Origin: an uncultured Clostridium sp.
GTDB lineage: Bacteria > Bacillota > Clostridia > TANB77 > CAG-508
Reading direction: 5' to 3'
NCBI GenBank assembly: GCA_900552135.1
Contig: URYN01000002.1
Coordinates: 1 to 64,000, forward strand
Length of the DNA stretch: 64,000 bases
A model generated the notes under the pieces. The model had not been told where the DNA came from, made no database searches, and worked only from the letters and a program-made list of their open reading frames with translations. Below are positions 34,687-42,055 of this stretch, one piece after another (positions within the stretch are counted from its first letter, which is position 1; each line of letters opens with the position of its first letter). The translations under genes and the position numbers were made by a program.

Positions 34687-35370
34687 CTATTTCATTTTTC
34701 TAAATACACCTATTACTTTTCCAAGTATTTCACAGTTTGGAACTATTATTGGATCCATTGTTGAATTCTCAGGTTGAAGTCTAATATGGTCTTTCTCTTT
34801 GTAGAAAGTTTTTACTGTTGCTTCATCTTCAATTAACGCAACAACAATTTCACCATTATCAGCAGTATTCTGTTTCTTTACTAATATATAGTCTCCATTC
34901 AAAATTCCCGCTTCTATCATACTTTCTCCCCTTACAGTAAGCATAAAGCAATCATTATTTCCAATAAAGTCTAATGGTATTGGAAATGTATCAGTAATAT
35001 TTTCAACTGCTAATATTGGAGCTCCAGCTGTAATACGTCCAACCACAGGAACATCTACAAGTTCTTTACCAGCATATACTTCTTTCTCTTTTGGTTCTTC
35101 CTTTTTAGTCGTTTTGCTGTTTGGTGTATAAGCTTTTCCACCTTTTATAAGTTGAAGTGTTCTTCCTCTTTTATTTCTTCTCATTATACGTCCAGTTGCT
35201 TCTAATCTATTTAAATAAGCATGAACTGTTGCTGTAGATCTTAATCCAACAGCTTGACCAATCTCTCTAACTGATGGTGGATACCCATTTCTGTTTATTT
35301 CTTTTTCAATAAATTTTAAGATTTCTCTTTCTCTCTCATTCAATACATAAGGATCTCTTTTTTTACCCAT
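34687..35370 (-). CDS. lexA: LexA repressor
   Basis: Master repressor of the SOS response. A 227-residue protein with an N-terminal winged helix (NGYPPSVREIGQAVGLRSTA). The autocleavage Ala-Gly is in RITAGAPIL. The catalytic Ser is in RGESMIEAGI and the Lys in ALIEDEATVKTFYKE. GGAG is 6 bases before the ATG. A LexA-box-like palindrome overlaps its promoter (35402-35441), as expected for autoregulation. It follows obgE and precedes a membrane protein gene. Confidence 0.95.
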   Translation of the reverse strand: MGKKRDPYVLNEREREILKFIEKEINRNGYPPSVREIGQAVGLRSTATVHAYLNRLEATGRIMRRNKRGRTLQLIKGGKAYTPNSKTTKKEEPKEKEVYAGKELVDVPVVGRITAGAPILAVENITDTFPIPLDFIGNNDCFMLTVRGESMIEAGILNGDYILVKKQNTADNGEIVVALIEDEATVKTFYKEKDHIRLQPENSTMDPIIVPNCEILGKVIGVFRKMK

Positions 35371-35401
35371 ATTATCACTCCTAAAATAAATTTCTGTAAG
35401 T

Positions 35402-35441
35402 ATAATATCACAAAACTTTTATTTTGTCAAACAAAAGTTTG
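35402..35441 (-). promoter_or_regulatory. lexA promoter with overlapping SOS box
   Basis: On the minus strand TTGACA (35430-35425), 17 bases, TATTAT (35407-35402). The palindrome CAAACTTTTGTTTG (35441-35428) overlaps the -35 element. It matches the Gram-positive LexA consensus CGAACNNNNGTTCG apart from A/T for the outer G/C. It should mediate autorepression. Confidence 0.75.
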
Positions 35442-35448
35442 TATTTTT

Positions 35449-36723
35449 TTAATCTTCCCATTCTAGTAGATAATCATACACCTTAACAGTATCTCCTTCT
35501 TTTACTCCCGCTTCTCTTAATTTGTCATTTACACCCAATTCATTTAATTTCTTTTGGAAGTAATATAAAGATTCATTGTCCTCCATATTGACTTTTCTCA
35601 TCAATTCTCTAATTGCAGGACCATCAACAACATACATATCTTCTTTCTTAGTAATTGTATATGGCTCTTCTTTTTCTAATCTGTACACTTTTCTTGGTGC
35701 TTCTGTTTCTATAAGTTCTTCTTTTGGAAGTTCCTTAAGTTCTTTAGAAACCTGTTGCATAAGCTCTTTTATTCCTTGTCCTGTTGCAGCAGAAATCTTG
35801 TATATTTCCAAATTCTTTTCTTTAGCAAGTTCTGCCAATTTTTCATATAAAGATTCGTCCTGCATAGCATCAACCTTGTTGGCCACAATTATCTGTTTTC
35901 TCTTAGCAAGTTTTTTACTGTATTTTTCAAGTTCTTTATTTATTACATAGTAGTCTTCTACTGGATCTCTTCCCTCAGAACCTGATACATCTATTACATG
36001 TAGCAATAAACGAGTTCTTTCTATGTGTCTTAAGAATTGAATTCCAAGTCCCACACCTTCACTGGCACCTTCAATTAATCCTGGTATATCAGCAATTACG
36101 AAACTTTCTCCATACTCAGGCTTTACAACTCCTAAATTTGGTTCAAGAGTGGTAAAGTGATATTCTGCAATTTTAGGTGTAGCAGCAGTTACAACAGATA
36201 ATATTGTTGATTTTCCTACGCTTGGGAATCCGATTAATCCAACATCAGCTAATAGTTTTAATTCAAGTATTAACTCTTTTTCTTCTCCGTCTTCTCCACC
36301 TTGAGAAAATCTAGGAGCTTGTCTTGTTGAAGTTGCAAAGTGTGAATTTCCCTTGCCTCCTCTTCCACCGCGAAGAACCAAAGCTTTTTGATCTTTTTCT
36401 GATAAATCAGCCAAAACTTCTCCTGTTTCAGCATCCTTAACGATTGTTCCAATTGGAACTTTTATATATAAATCTTCTCCGCTCTTTCCTGATTTATGAG
36501 CTCCTTCTCCATTATTTCCGTTCTCTGCTTTAAATTTTTTCTTATATCTAAAATCTATTAATGTATTGCTGTCTGGATTGACTTCAAAATAAATGTCTCC
36601 ACCTTTTCCGCCGTCTCCTCCATCAGGTCCTCCAGCTGCTATATATTTTTCTCTTCTAAAAGATACAGCACCGTTTCCACCCTTTCCAGCAGATGCATAA
36701 ATTTTTGCATAATCTGTAAACAT
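35449..36723 (-). CDS. obgE: Obg/CgtA GTPase
   Basis: An essential ribosome-associated GTPase for 50S assembly and stress control. A 424-residue protein with the Gly-rich Obg domain at the N-terminus (YIAAGGPDGGDGGKGGDIYF). The G domain has GFPSVGKST, DIPGLIEGA and NKVD. The C-terminal OCT domain (about 345-424) is present, as in Firmicutes. GAGGA precedes the ATG. It sits downstream of rplU-rpmA-trpS on the same strand; trpS is an unusual insert in the rplU-rpmA-obg neighbourhood. Confidence 0.96.
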   Translation of the reverse strand: MFTDYAKIYASAGKGGNGAVSFRREKYIAAGGPDGGDGGKGGDIYFEVNPDSNTLIDFRYKKKFKAENGNNGEGAHKSGKSGEDLYIKVPIGTIVKDAETGEVLADLSEKDQKALVLRGGRGGKGNSHFATSTRQAPRFSQGGEDGEEKELILELKLLADVGLIGFPSVGKSTILSVVTAATPKIAEYHFTTLEPNLGVVKPEYGESFVIADIPGLIEGASEGVGLGIQFLRHIERTRLLLHVIDVSGSEGRDPVEDYYVINKELEKYSKKLAKRKQIIVANKVDAMQDESLYEKLAELAKEKNLEIYKISAATGQGIKELMQQVSKELKELPKEELIETEAPRKVYRLEKEEPYTITKKEDMYVVDGPAIRELMRKVNMEDNESLYYFQKKLNELGVNDKLREAGVKEGDTVKVYDYLLEWED

Positions 36724-36895
36724 TCTTATCTTCCTCTCAAATTTATTCTTGCATGATGCGATAACTATCTTTTATCTATTATCGAACCATCTTATAACTA
36801 ACTATTTTCGTTTTTAATATCTTATTTGTAAAAATTGTTTTCTAATAGACAAATCTATTCTCTAAACAAACCTGCCTTTTAACTCCAAAGTATTC

Positions 36896-37912
36896 CTATT
36901 TGTTGAAGTAATCTAATCTCATTGCTTTTTTTACTTTTTCCATTGTTTTTTCTGCTTCTTTTTTTGCCTTTGCTGTTCCCTCCATCAATATTTTATCAAC
37001 AACTTCAGGATTATCCTCGTAATATTTTCTTTTTTCTCTTATAGGTCTTAATGTTTCTATAATGTTGTGTGCTAATTGTTTCTTACAAGCAACACAGCCT
37101 CTGCTTCCAGCTCTGCACTCTTTACATACATCTTCATATTCTTCTTTTGACGAGAATAGATTATGATAATATGCAACCATACATACATCTGGATTTCCTA
37201 AATCGTCTTTTCTAATTCTATTAGGATCTGTTACAGCACTCATTACTTTTTTAGTAATTTCTTCTTCACTATCTGACAAATAAATTGCATTTCCAAGTGA
37301 TTTTCCCATCTTTTCATTGCCATCTAGTCCTTTTATTCTTTTGCCTGATGATAGTACTGCCTGTGGTTCAACTAAAACATTACCATATATTGAATTAAAC
37401 TTTCTAACAATTTCTCTACATTGTTCAATTAAAGGAAGTTGATCCTCTCCAACTGGTATTAACTCTCCTCCAAAGCATGTAATATCAGCTGCCTGACTTA
37501 CCGGGTACCCTAAAAATCCATAAGTAACACTTTCTCCAAATATATCTCTTTTCTGTGCTATTTCAGTCTTTACAGTAGGATTTCTTTCAAGCCTTGCAAT
37601 AGTTACAAGATTCGAATAAAATACCGTAAGTTCTGCAGTTTCAGGAATCATTGATTGTATATATATTGTTGTTTTTTCTGGATCTATTCCACAAGATAAA
37701 TAGTCCATTGCAACCTCTCTAACATTTTTTCTAACCTTCTCTGGCTTATTAAAATTATCGGTTAATGCCTGAACATCTGCAATTAATATATATGGATCAT
37801 ATAGTCCTGAATTCTGCATCTCTACTCTTTTTTGTAGAGAACCAAAATAATGTCCTATATGTAATCTTCCTGTTGGTCTGTCACCTGTTAATATTCTTTT
37901 TTTATCTGCCAT
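36896..37912 (-). CDS. trpS: Tryptophanyl-tRNA synthetase with iron-sulfur-type cysteine motif
   Basis: A class I aminoacyl-tRNA synthetase of 338 residues. The HIGH-type motif is GRLHIGHYFGS near residue 14 and the KMSKS-type motif is NEKMGKSLGN. The anticodon-binding part has cysteines in VCMVAYY, VCKECRAGSRGCVACKK. This pattern resembles the cluster-binding motif described for Thermotoga maritima TrpRS. ATG 37912 with AGGA 11 bases upstream is preferred over the GTG at 37921. No T-box or trp leader was seen upstream. Confidence 0.94.
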   Translation of the reverse strand: MADKKRILTGDRPTGRLHIGHYFGSLQKRVEMQNSGLYDPYILIADVQALTDNFNKPEKVRKNVREVAMDYLSCGIDPEKTTIYIQSMIPETAELTVFYSNLVTIARLERNPTVKTEIAQKRDIFGESVTYGFLGYPVSQAADITCFGGELIPVGEDQLPLIEQCREIVRKFNSIYGNVLVEPQAVLSSGKRIKGLDGNEKMGKSLGNAIYLSDSEEEITKKVMSAVTDPNRIRKDDLGNPDVCMVAYYHNLFSSKEEYEDVCKECRAGSRGCVACKKQLAHNIIETLRPIREKRKYYEDNPEVVDKILMEGTAKAKKEAEKTMEKVKKAMRLDYFNK

Positions 37913-38018
37913 AGTTATCACATTCCTTTTTCTATCTTAATTTAGTGCTTTCTTCAATTTAAACTAAGGTATATTTTAACATATTTCTTGCCAAAAATCT
38001 ATAATTTATAAAAAAAAG

Positions 38019-38056
38019 AACACTTATTAATTGTTACTTTACAATCAATAAGTGTT
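38019..38056 (-). terminator. rplU-rpmA terminator
   Basis: A 16-bp stem with one mismatch (AACACTTATTAATTGT / ACAATCAATAAGTGTT, loop 6). On the minus strand it is followed by CTTTTTTT. It ends the ribosomal protein operon before trpS. Confidence 0.9.
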
Positions 38057-38076
38057 ACATTTAATATCTCGTTAAA

Positions 38077-38445
38077 TTATTTGCTTGCTGTTGCTTTTTT
38101 TGCTGTAGTTTTCTTTGCTACAGTTGTTTTTTTGCTTTCTGCTTTTTTAGCTTTTGGAGCTTCTACCTTTGCAGATTTAGCTTTTAATTCTTCAGCAGTA
38201 TAAACACTAACTTGTTTTTTATCTCTTCCAAGTCTTTCGAATTTAACTGTTCCTGTTACTTTAGCATATAAAGTATCATCGCTTCCGATTCCAACATTCT
38301 TTCCTGGATGGAATTTTGTTCCTCTTTGTCTTACTAGAATGTTTCCAGCTGGAACAACTTGACCATCAGCTCTTTTTAGTCCAAGACGCTTTGACTCACT
38401 GTCTCTACCGTTCTTAACACTACCTTGACCTTTCTTATGAGCCAT
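38077..38445 (-). CDS. rpmA: 50S ribosomal protein L27, no N-terminal extension, Lys/Ala-rich tail
   Basis: L27 sits at the peptidyl-transferase centre. The first residues MAHKKGQGSVKNGRDSESKR are the mature type. The cleavable extension found in many Firmicutes (removed by the protease Prp) is missing, and no prp gene lies between rplU and rpmA, consistent with that. The C-terminal ~35 residues are an extra Lys/Ala/Thr-rich tail (KKAESKKTTVAKKTTAKKAT). At 122 residues it is longer than usual because of that tail. A purine-rich Shine-Dalgarno (GGGAG) precedes the ATG. Confidence 0.95.
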   Translation of the reverse strand: MAHKKGQGSVKNGRDSESKRLGLKRADGQVVPAGNILVRQRGTKFHPGKNVGIGSDDTLYAKVTGTVKFERLGRDKKQVSVYTAEELKAKSAKVEAPKAKKAESKKTTVAKKTTAKKATASK

Positions 38446-38506
38446 ATTGTTTCACTCCCTTCATGTTTTAAATTTTATTTCATTTAATTAATTTCTATTA
38501 TAAAGC

Positions 38507-38854
38507 TTAAGCTTTAGCTTCTGATTTTGTTTCTTTCTTTTCAGCAGCTACTTTTATAGATGTTATTTCAACCTTTGTATATGGTTGTCTATGTCCTTGA
38601 AGTTTTCTTTCATTTTTCTTAGCTTTGTATTTGTAAACTAATATTTTTTTAGCTTTACCATTTGCTAATACTTTTCCTTCAACCTTAACACCTTTTACGT
38701 AAGGAGCTCCAACTTCTACTTTTTTATCAGATACAAGAACTACTTTATCAAAAGTAACTTTTTTACCTTCTTCTGCATCTAATTTTTCGAAGAATACTAC
38801 ATCTCCTTCAGCAACTTTGTATTGCTTTCCACAGCTTTCGATTATTGCGTACAT
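38507..38854 (-). CDS. rplU: 50S ribosomal protein L21, Lys-rich C-terminus
   Basis: A 115-residue L21 with the usual start MYAIIESCGKQYKVAEGD. The rRNA-binding region is LVYKYKAKKNERKLQGHRQP, and an extra acidic/basic tail (AAEKKETKSEAKA) closes the protein. ATG 38854 is set by GGGAGG 10 bases upstream; the longer frame reading MPSILCLASIH is leader sequence. First gene of the rplU-rpmA operon, under a promoter and structured leader at 38855-39032. Confidence 0.95.
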   Translation of the reverse strand: MYAIIESCGKQYKVAEGDVVFFEKLDAEEGKKVTFDKVVLVSDKKVEVGAPYVKGVKVEGKVLANGKAKKILVYKYKAKKNERKLQGHRQPYTKVEITSIKVAAEKKETKSEAKA

Positions 38855-39000
38855 TATTTGTACACCTCCCTTTATATGTATACTCGCTAAGCATAAAATA
38901 CTAGGCATCTACCTTTCATTTTATATTGAAAACTTATTCCTAAGGCTTCAATTTAAAGTGAAGTAGCATTTAGTAGCCCGACTCAGGCGGCTTACAGATA
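38855..39000 (-). promoter_or_regulatory. Probable L21 ribosomal-protein leader
   Basis: About 145 bases of untranslated leader between the promoter and rplU. It is more G+C-rich than other gaps, with possible stems such as AAGCCGCC...GGGC and repeated GCTACT (minus strand). The position fits the Firmicutes L21 leader, through which L21 or a partner represses its own operon. Assignment is by position and composition, not by model. Confidence 0.5.
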
Positions 39001-39003
39001 AAT

Positions 39004-39032
39004 ATTTTATCATATAAGTATTGGAAAGTCAA
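39004..39032 (-). promoter_or_regulatory. rplU-rpmA promoter
   Basis: On the minus strand TTGACT (39032-39027), 17 bases, TAAAAT (39009-39004). Confidence 0.75.
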
Positions 39033-39064
39033 TAAAAATTTAACTTTATTTTCCTTAAATTTTA

Positions 39065-39092
39065 TTGATTTTTTCAATATTTCTGGTATAAT
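39065..39092 (+). promoter_or_regulatory. asnS promoter
   Basis: TTGATT (39065-39070), 16 bases ending TGG, TATAAT (39087-39092), about 40 bases before the asnS ATG. It is back-to-back with the rplU promoter. Confidence 0.7.
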
Positions 39093-39130
39093 ATTAGCAA
39101 AATTGTAAAAAAGAAAGGACTTGAGGAATT

Positions 39131-40519
39131 ATGGAAAAGGTTTCAATAAAAGATTTATTTAGAAATACAGAAGAATATATAGGCAAAAATGTTGAAATCT
39201 CAGGATGGGTTAGAACTGTTAGAGATTCAAAGACTTTTGGTTTTATAGAGATAAATGATGGATCATTCTTCAATAATTTGCAAATAGTTTTTAATGATAG
39301 TTTAGATAACTTTGCAGATATTTGCAAACTTACAATTAGTTCTACAATTACAGTACAAGGAACTATTGTAAAAACAGAAAATGCAAAACAAGCTTTCGAA
39401 ATGCATGCAAGTAAAATAGATATATTCAGTGAGGCTGATCAAAGCTACCCTCTTCAGAAGAAAAGACATAGCTTCGAGTACCTAAGAACTGTTGCACATT
39501 TACGTCCAAGAACAAATACATTTAGTGCGGTTTTCAGAATTAGAAGTGTTGCAGCATTCGCAATTCACGAATATTTTCAAAGCAATGGTTATGTGTATGT
39601 AAATACACCAATAATCACATGTGCTGATTGTGAGGGTTCTGCAGAAATGTTCAAACTTACAACTTTAGATTTGGACAAGGCTCTTCCTCAAAAAGATGGA
39701 AAAACAGATTTCAGTAAGGATTTATTTGGTAAAAAAGCTTATATAACAGGTTCAGGACAGCTTCATGGTGAAACATTCGCACAAAGTTTTGGAAAAATTT
39801 ATACATTTGGTCCAACTTTACGTTCAGAAAATTCAAACACAAAAACACATGCAAACGAGTTCTGGATGATTGAGCCAGAAATCTCTTTCTGTGACTTGGA
39901 AGGATTAATGGATATCGAGGAAGATTGTTTGAAATATATTGTTAAAACAGTTTTAGAAAAATGTACTGAAGAAATAGAATTCTGCGACAAATTCATTCAA
40001 AATGGGTTAATTGAAAAATTACAAAAATTGATTAATTCAAACTTTGTAAGAATCGACCATAAAGATGTTATCGATATTTTAAAGAAAGCTGATAGAAAGT
40101 GGGAATTTACTCCTGAATATGGAGAAGATCTTGCAAAAGAGCATGAAAAATATATTACTGAATATTTTAACGGACCTGTTTTCGTAAAGAACTGGCCAAA
40201 AGATATAAAATCATATTATATGAAGGTAAATCCAGATGGAAAAACTGTTGCAGCAGTTGACCTAGAAGTTCCTGGTGCAGGAGAAATCATGGGTGGTTCT
40301 CAAAGAGAGGAAGACTATGATAAACTTCTAGAACGTATGAAAACAATGGGCATTGACCCAGAGCCATTATATTGGTATCTAGAACTACGCAAATATGGTA
40401 CTGATATTCACTCTGGATTTGGTTTAGGATTTGAAAGACTTCTTATGTATCTGACAGGTATGGAAAATATTAGAGATGTAATTCCTTATCCAAGAACACC
40501 AAACAATTGCGATTTCTAA
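39131..40519 (+). CDS. asnS: Asparaginyl-tRNA synthetase
   Basis: Charges tRNA-Asn directly. A 462-residue class II enzyme. The N-terminal OB-fold (VEISGWVRTVRDSKTFGFIE, about 22-41) is followed by the catalytic core. The core has FGPTLRSENSNTKTHANEFW (motif 2 region), LEVPGAGEIMGGSQRE and the C-terminal motif 3 GFGLGFERLLMYLTGMENIR DVIPYPR. The end at RTPNNCDF favours AsnRS over AspRS. A purine-rich element (TTGAGGAA) precedes the ATG. It is an isolated plus-strand gene with its own promoter and terminator. Confidence 0.95.
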   Translation: MEKVSIKDLFRNTEEYIGKNVEISGWVRTVRDSKTFGFIEINDGSFFNNLQIVFNDSLDNFADICKLTISSTITVQGTIVKTENAKQAFEMHASKIDIFSEADQSYPLQKKRHSFEYLRTVAHLRPRTNTFSAVFRIRSVAAFAIHEYFQSNGYVYVNTPIITCADCEGSAEMFKLTTLDLDKALPQKDGKTDFSKDLFGKKAYITGSGQLHGETFAQSFGKIYTFGPTLRSENSNTKTHANEFWMIEPEISFCDLEGLMDIEEDCLKYIVKTVLEKCTEEIEFCDKFIQNGLIEKLQKLINSNFVRIDHKDVIDILKKADRKWEFTPEYGEDLAKEHEKYITEYFNGPVFVKNWPKDIKSYYMKVNPDGKTVAAVDLEVPGAGEIMGGSQREEDYDKLLERMKTMGIDPEPLYWYLELRKYGTDIHSGFGLGFERLLMYLTGMENIRDVIPYPRTPNNCDF

Positions 40520-40532
40520 AATTTTAAAAATA

Positions 40533-40594
40533 TAATCACGTGAAATTCGATGAAAATGAAAATATTAAAATTCGTCGAAATTTACGTGATTTTT
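40533..40594 (+). terminator. asnS terminator
   Basis: A 17-18 bp imperfect stem (AATCACGTGAAATTCGA / TCGAAATTTACGTGATT) with a 24-base A-rich loop, then TTTTTTT. Confidence 0.85.
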
Positions 40595-40642
40595 TTCTTC
40601 ATATAATAAATAAATCAACATTTTATAATTTATTTACGCAAA

Positions 40643-40672
40643 ACAGCCGGCAGTGTTATAACTGCCGGCTGT
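40643..40672 (-). terminator. Terminator of the 61-aa cassette
   Basis: A perfect 12-bp stem ACAGCCGGCAGT/ACTGCCGGCTGT with a 6-base loop, 8 bases past the stop at 40680. It is very G+C-rich for this genome. Confidence 0.85.
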
Positions 40673-40679
40673 AAAGGAT

Positions 40680-40865
40680 TTAGGCTAATATCATAAGATA
40701 CACACCCCATCTTTCCTTGTTCTCAGCTCCAACTATCCGTTGTACTTTGAACTCCACATTTTTCTCGTTTCCAAATCTTTCTTTTAAGAATTCGGCCATC
40801 GTAACGGCCTGTTCTTCGGTGATTGCTACGTCGCTTGTCGGGTAAACGATTTCCATGTTAGACAT
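40680..40865 (-). CDS. 61-aa orphan protein in a G+C-richer cassette
   Basis: A small acidic protein (MSNMEIVYPTSDVAITEEQA to the C-terminal RWGVYLMILA) with predicted helix-strand character. No family recognised, no membrane segment. AAAGGAGG is 6-7 bases before the ATG and a consensus promoter lies just upstream, so expression is well supported. Codons end in G/C far more often than in neighbours asnS and the RNA methyltransferase, suggesting transfer. It is one of four similar autonomous cassettes in the window. Confidence 0.72.
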   Translation of the reverse strand: MSNMEIVYPTSDVAITEEQAVTMAEFLKERFGNEKNVEFKVQRIVGAENKERWGVYLMILA

Positions 40866-41171
40866 TGGAAAACCTCCTTTAATTTATAATTCTTCCTTGA
40901 GAATACTTTTATTATACCACTTTTTTGTTTATTTTTCAAGTTTTTCATAATATAACCGTATTGCAAGTAATTACATTTTTTTACATTATTCTACAAAAGT
41001 CTTTAAAATTTAATTTTTTCTTTCATTTTTTCTAAATTTAAACACTGTTTTTATTCAATTTTTTCATTTTTAGATTTTACCTTTGTATTTATTTTTCTTT
41101 CTTCCTTTTCTTCCTTTTCAAGATTTAACTATTGTATTTATTTTTTCTTTTTAAAGATTTCATCATTGTCT
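40866..41171. promoter_or_regulatory. Gap with cassette promoter and T-rich direct repeats
   Basis: A 306-base gap. On the minus strand TTGAAA (40939-40934), 17 bases, TATAAT (40916-40911) drive the 61-aa gene. The rest is T-rich. It holds imperfect direct repeats of the type AGATTT-A-TTGTATTTATTTTT near 41072, 41122 and 41155 downstream of the RNA methyltransferase stop. I see no other gene. Confidence 0.7.
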
Positions 41172-41963
41172 TTATTTATTTAATTTCTGTCTAACATATT
41201 CATAAAGCATAATTCCTGTTGCAACAGAAGCATTCAAACTCTCCGTTTTTCCAAGCATAGGTATCTTCACTTTATTATCTGCCATTTTCTGAACTTCTTT
41301 TGTAACTCCATTTGCCTCGTTTCCTATCACTATTACCTTTTTATTATAATCTATATCATATATACTATTTTCGGTATCAAGTGATGTTGCAACAATCTCA
41401 AATTTATTTTTCTTTGCTTCTTTTAGAGTTTTTACTAATGAATCTGTTTCAATAACCTTTATTCTCAGAATTGCTCCCATAGTTGATCTTACAACCTTTG
41501 GATTAAAACAGTCCGCTGTATTTTTTGTAACAATTATTTGCTTCAAATTAACACTGTCTGCTGTCCTCAAAATTGTTCCTAAATTACCTGGGTCTTGAAT
41601 TCCATCAAGTGCAAGTATTAAATCTGTATTGTAGTCTATTTTTTCATCCTTTGCAGGTTCTCGTATCACCGCAAGGATGCCTTGAGGTGCAACAACGTCT
41701 GTTAATATTTCAAATACTTTTTTACTTACATATATACAATCATATTTTGCAATTGTGTACATTAATTTTTGAGGAATAATTCCAGAATCACTGCAATCCT
41801 CACAAATTACAATTTTTTCTATACTAGCATTCTCGTTAATAGCTTCCTCAAGCATTTTTATTCCTTCTATTACATACACTCCAGCTTCGTCTCTGTATTT
41901 TTTCTCTTTTAGCTTTTTAATTTGTTTTACAATTTCATTATCTTTACTAGTTATTACTTGCAT
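41172..41963 (-). CDS. SpoU/TrmH-family RNA 2'-O-methyltransferase
   Basis: A 263-residue SPOUT-class enzyme. An N-terminal substrate-binding domain (ITSKDNEIVKQIKKLKEKKY) precedes the SpoU catalytic domain. The three motifs are LDGIQDPGNLGTILRTAD, VIVIGNEANGVTKEV and KIPMLGKTESLNASVATGIM, which form the SAM-binding knot. The type fits 23S rRNA or tRNA methylation; the exact site cannot be told. ATG 41963 follows GGAGG with 5-base spacing, so the longer TTG-initiated frame is not used. It lies downstream of mfd. Confidence 0.92.
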   Translation of the reverse strand: MQVITSKDNEIVKQIKKLKEKKYRDEAGVYVIEGIKMLEEAINENASIEKIVICEDCSDSGIIPQKLMYTIAKYDCIYVSKKVFEILTDVVAPQGILAVIREPAKDEKIDYNTDLILALDGIQDPGNLGTILRTADSVNLKQIIVTKNTADCFNPKVVRSTMGAILRIKVIETDSLVKTLKEAKKNKFEIVATSLDTENSIYDIDYNKKVIVIGNEANGVTKEVQKMADNKVKIPMLGKTESLNASVATGIMLYEYVRQKLNK

Positions 41964-42055
41964 CTTTACCTCCAAATTATGGTTTAATTTCTTTTGTTTA
42001 TTTAATTGACTTTTCTATTTTTTTTATAGTCTCCAGTTACTTCCTATTCTTTCGT

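Noticed and set aside
37913..38076. T-box or trp leader upstream of trpS
   Set aside because: The gap is short, holds the rpmA terminator, and shows no T-box sequence or anti-terminator pairing. The same check was negative at lysS, hisS and asnS.
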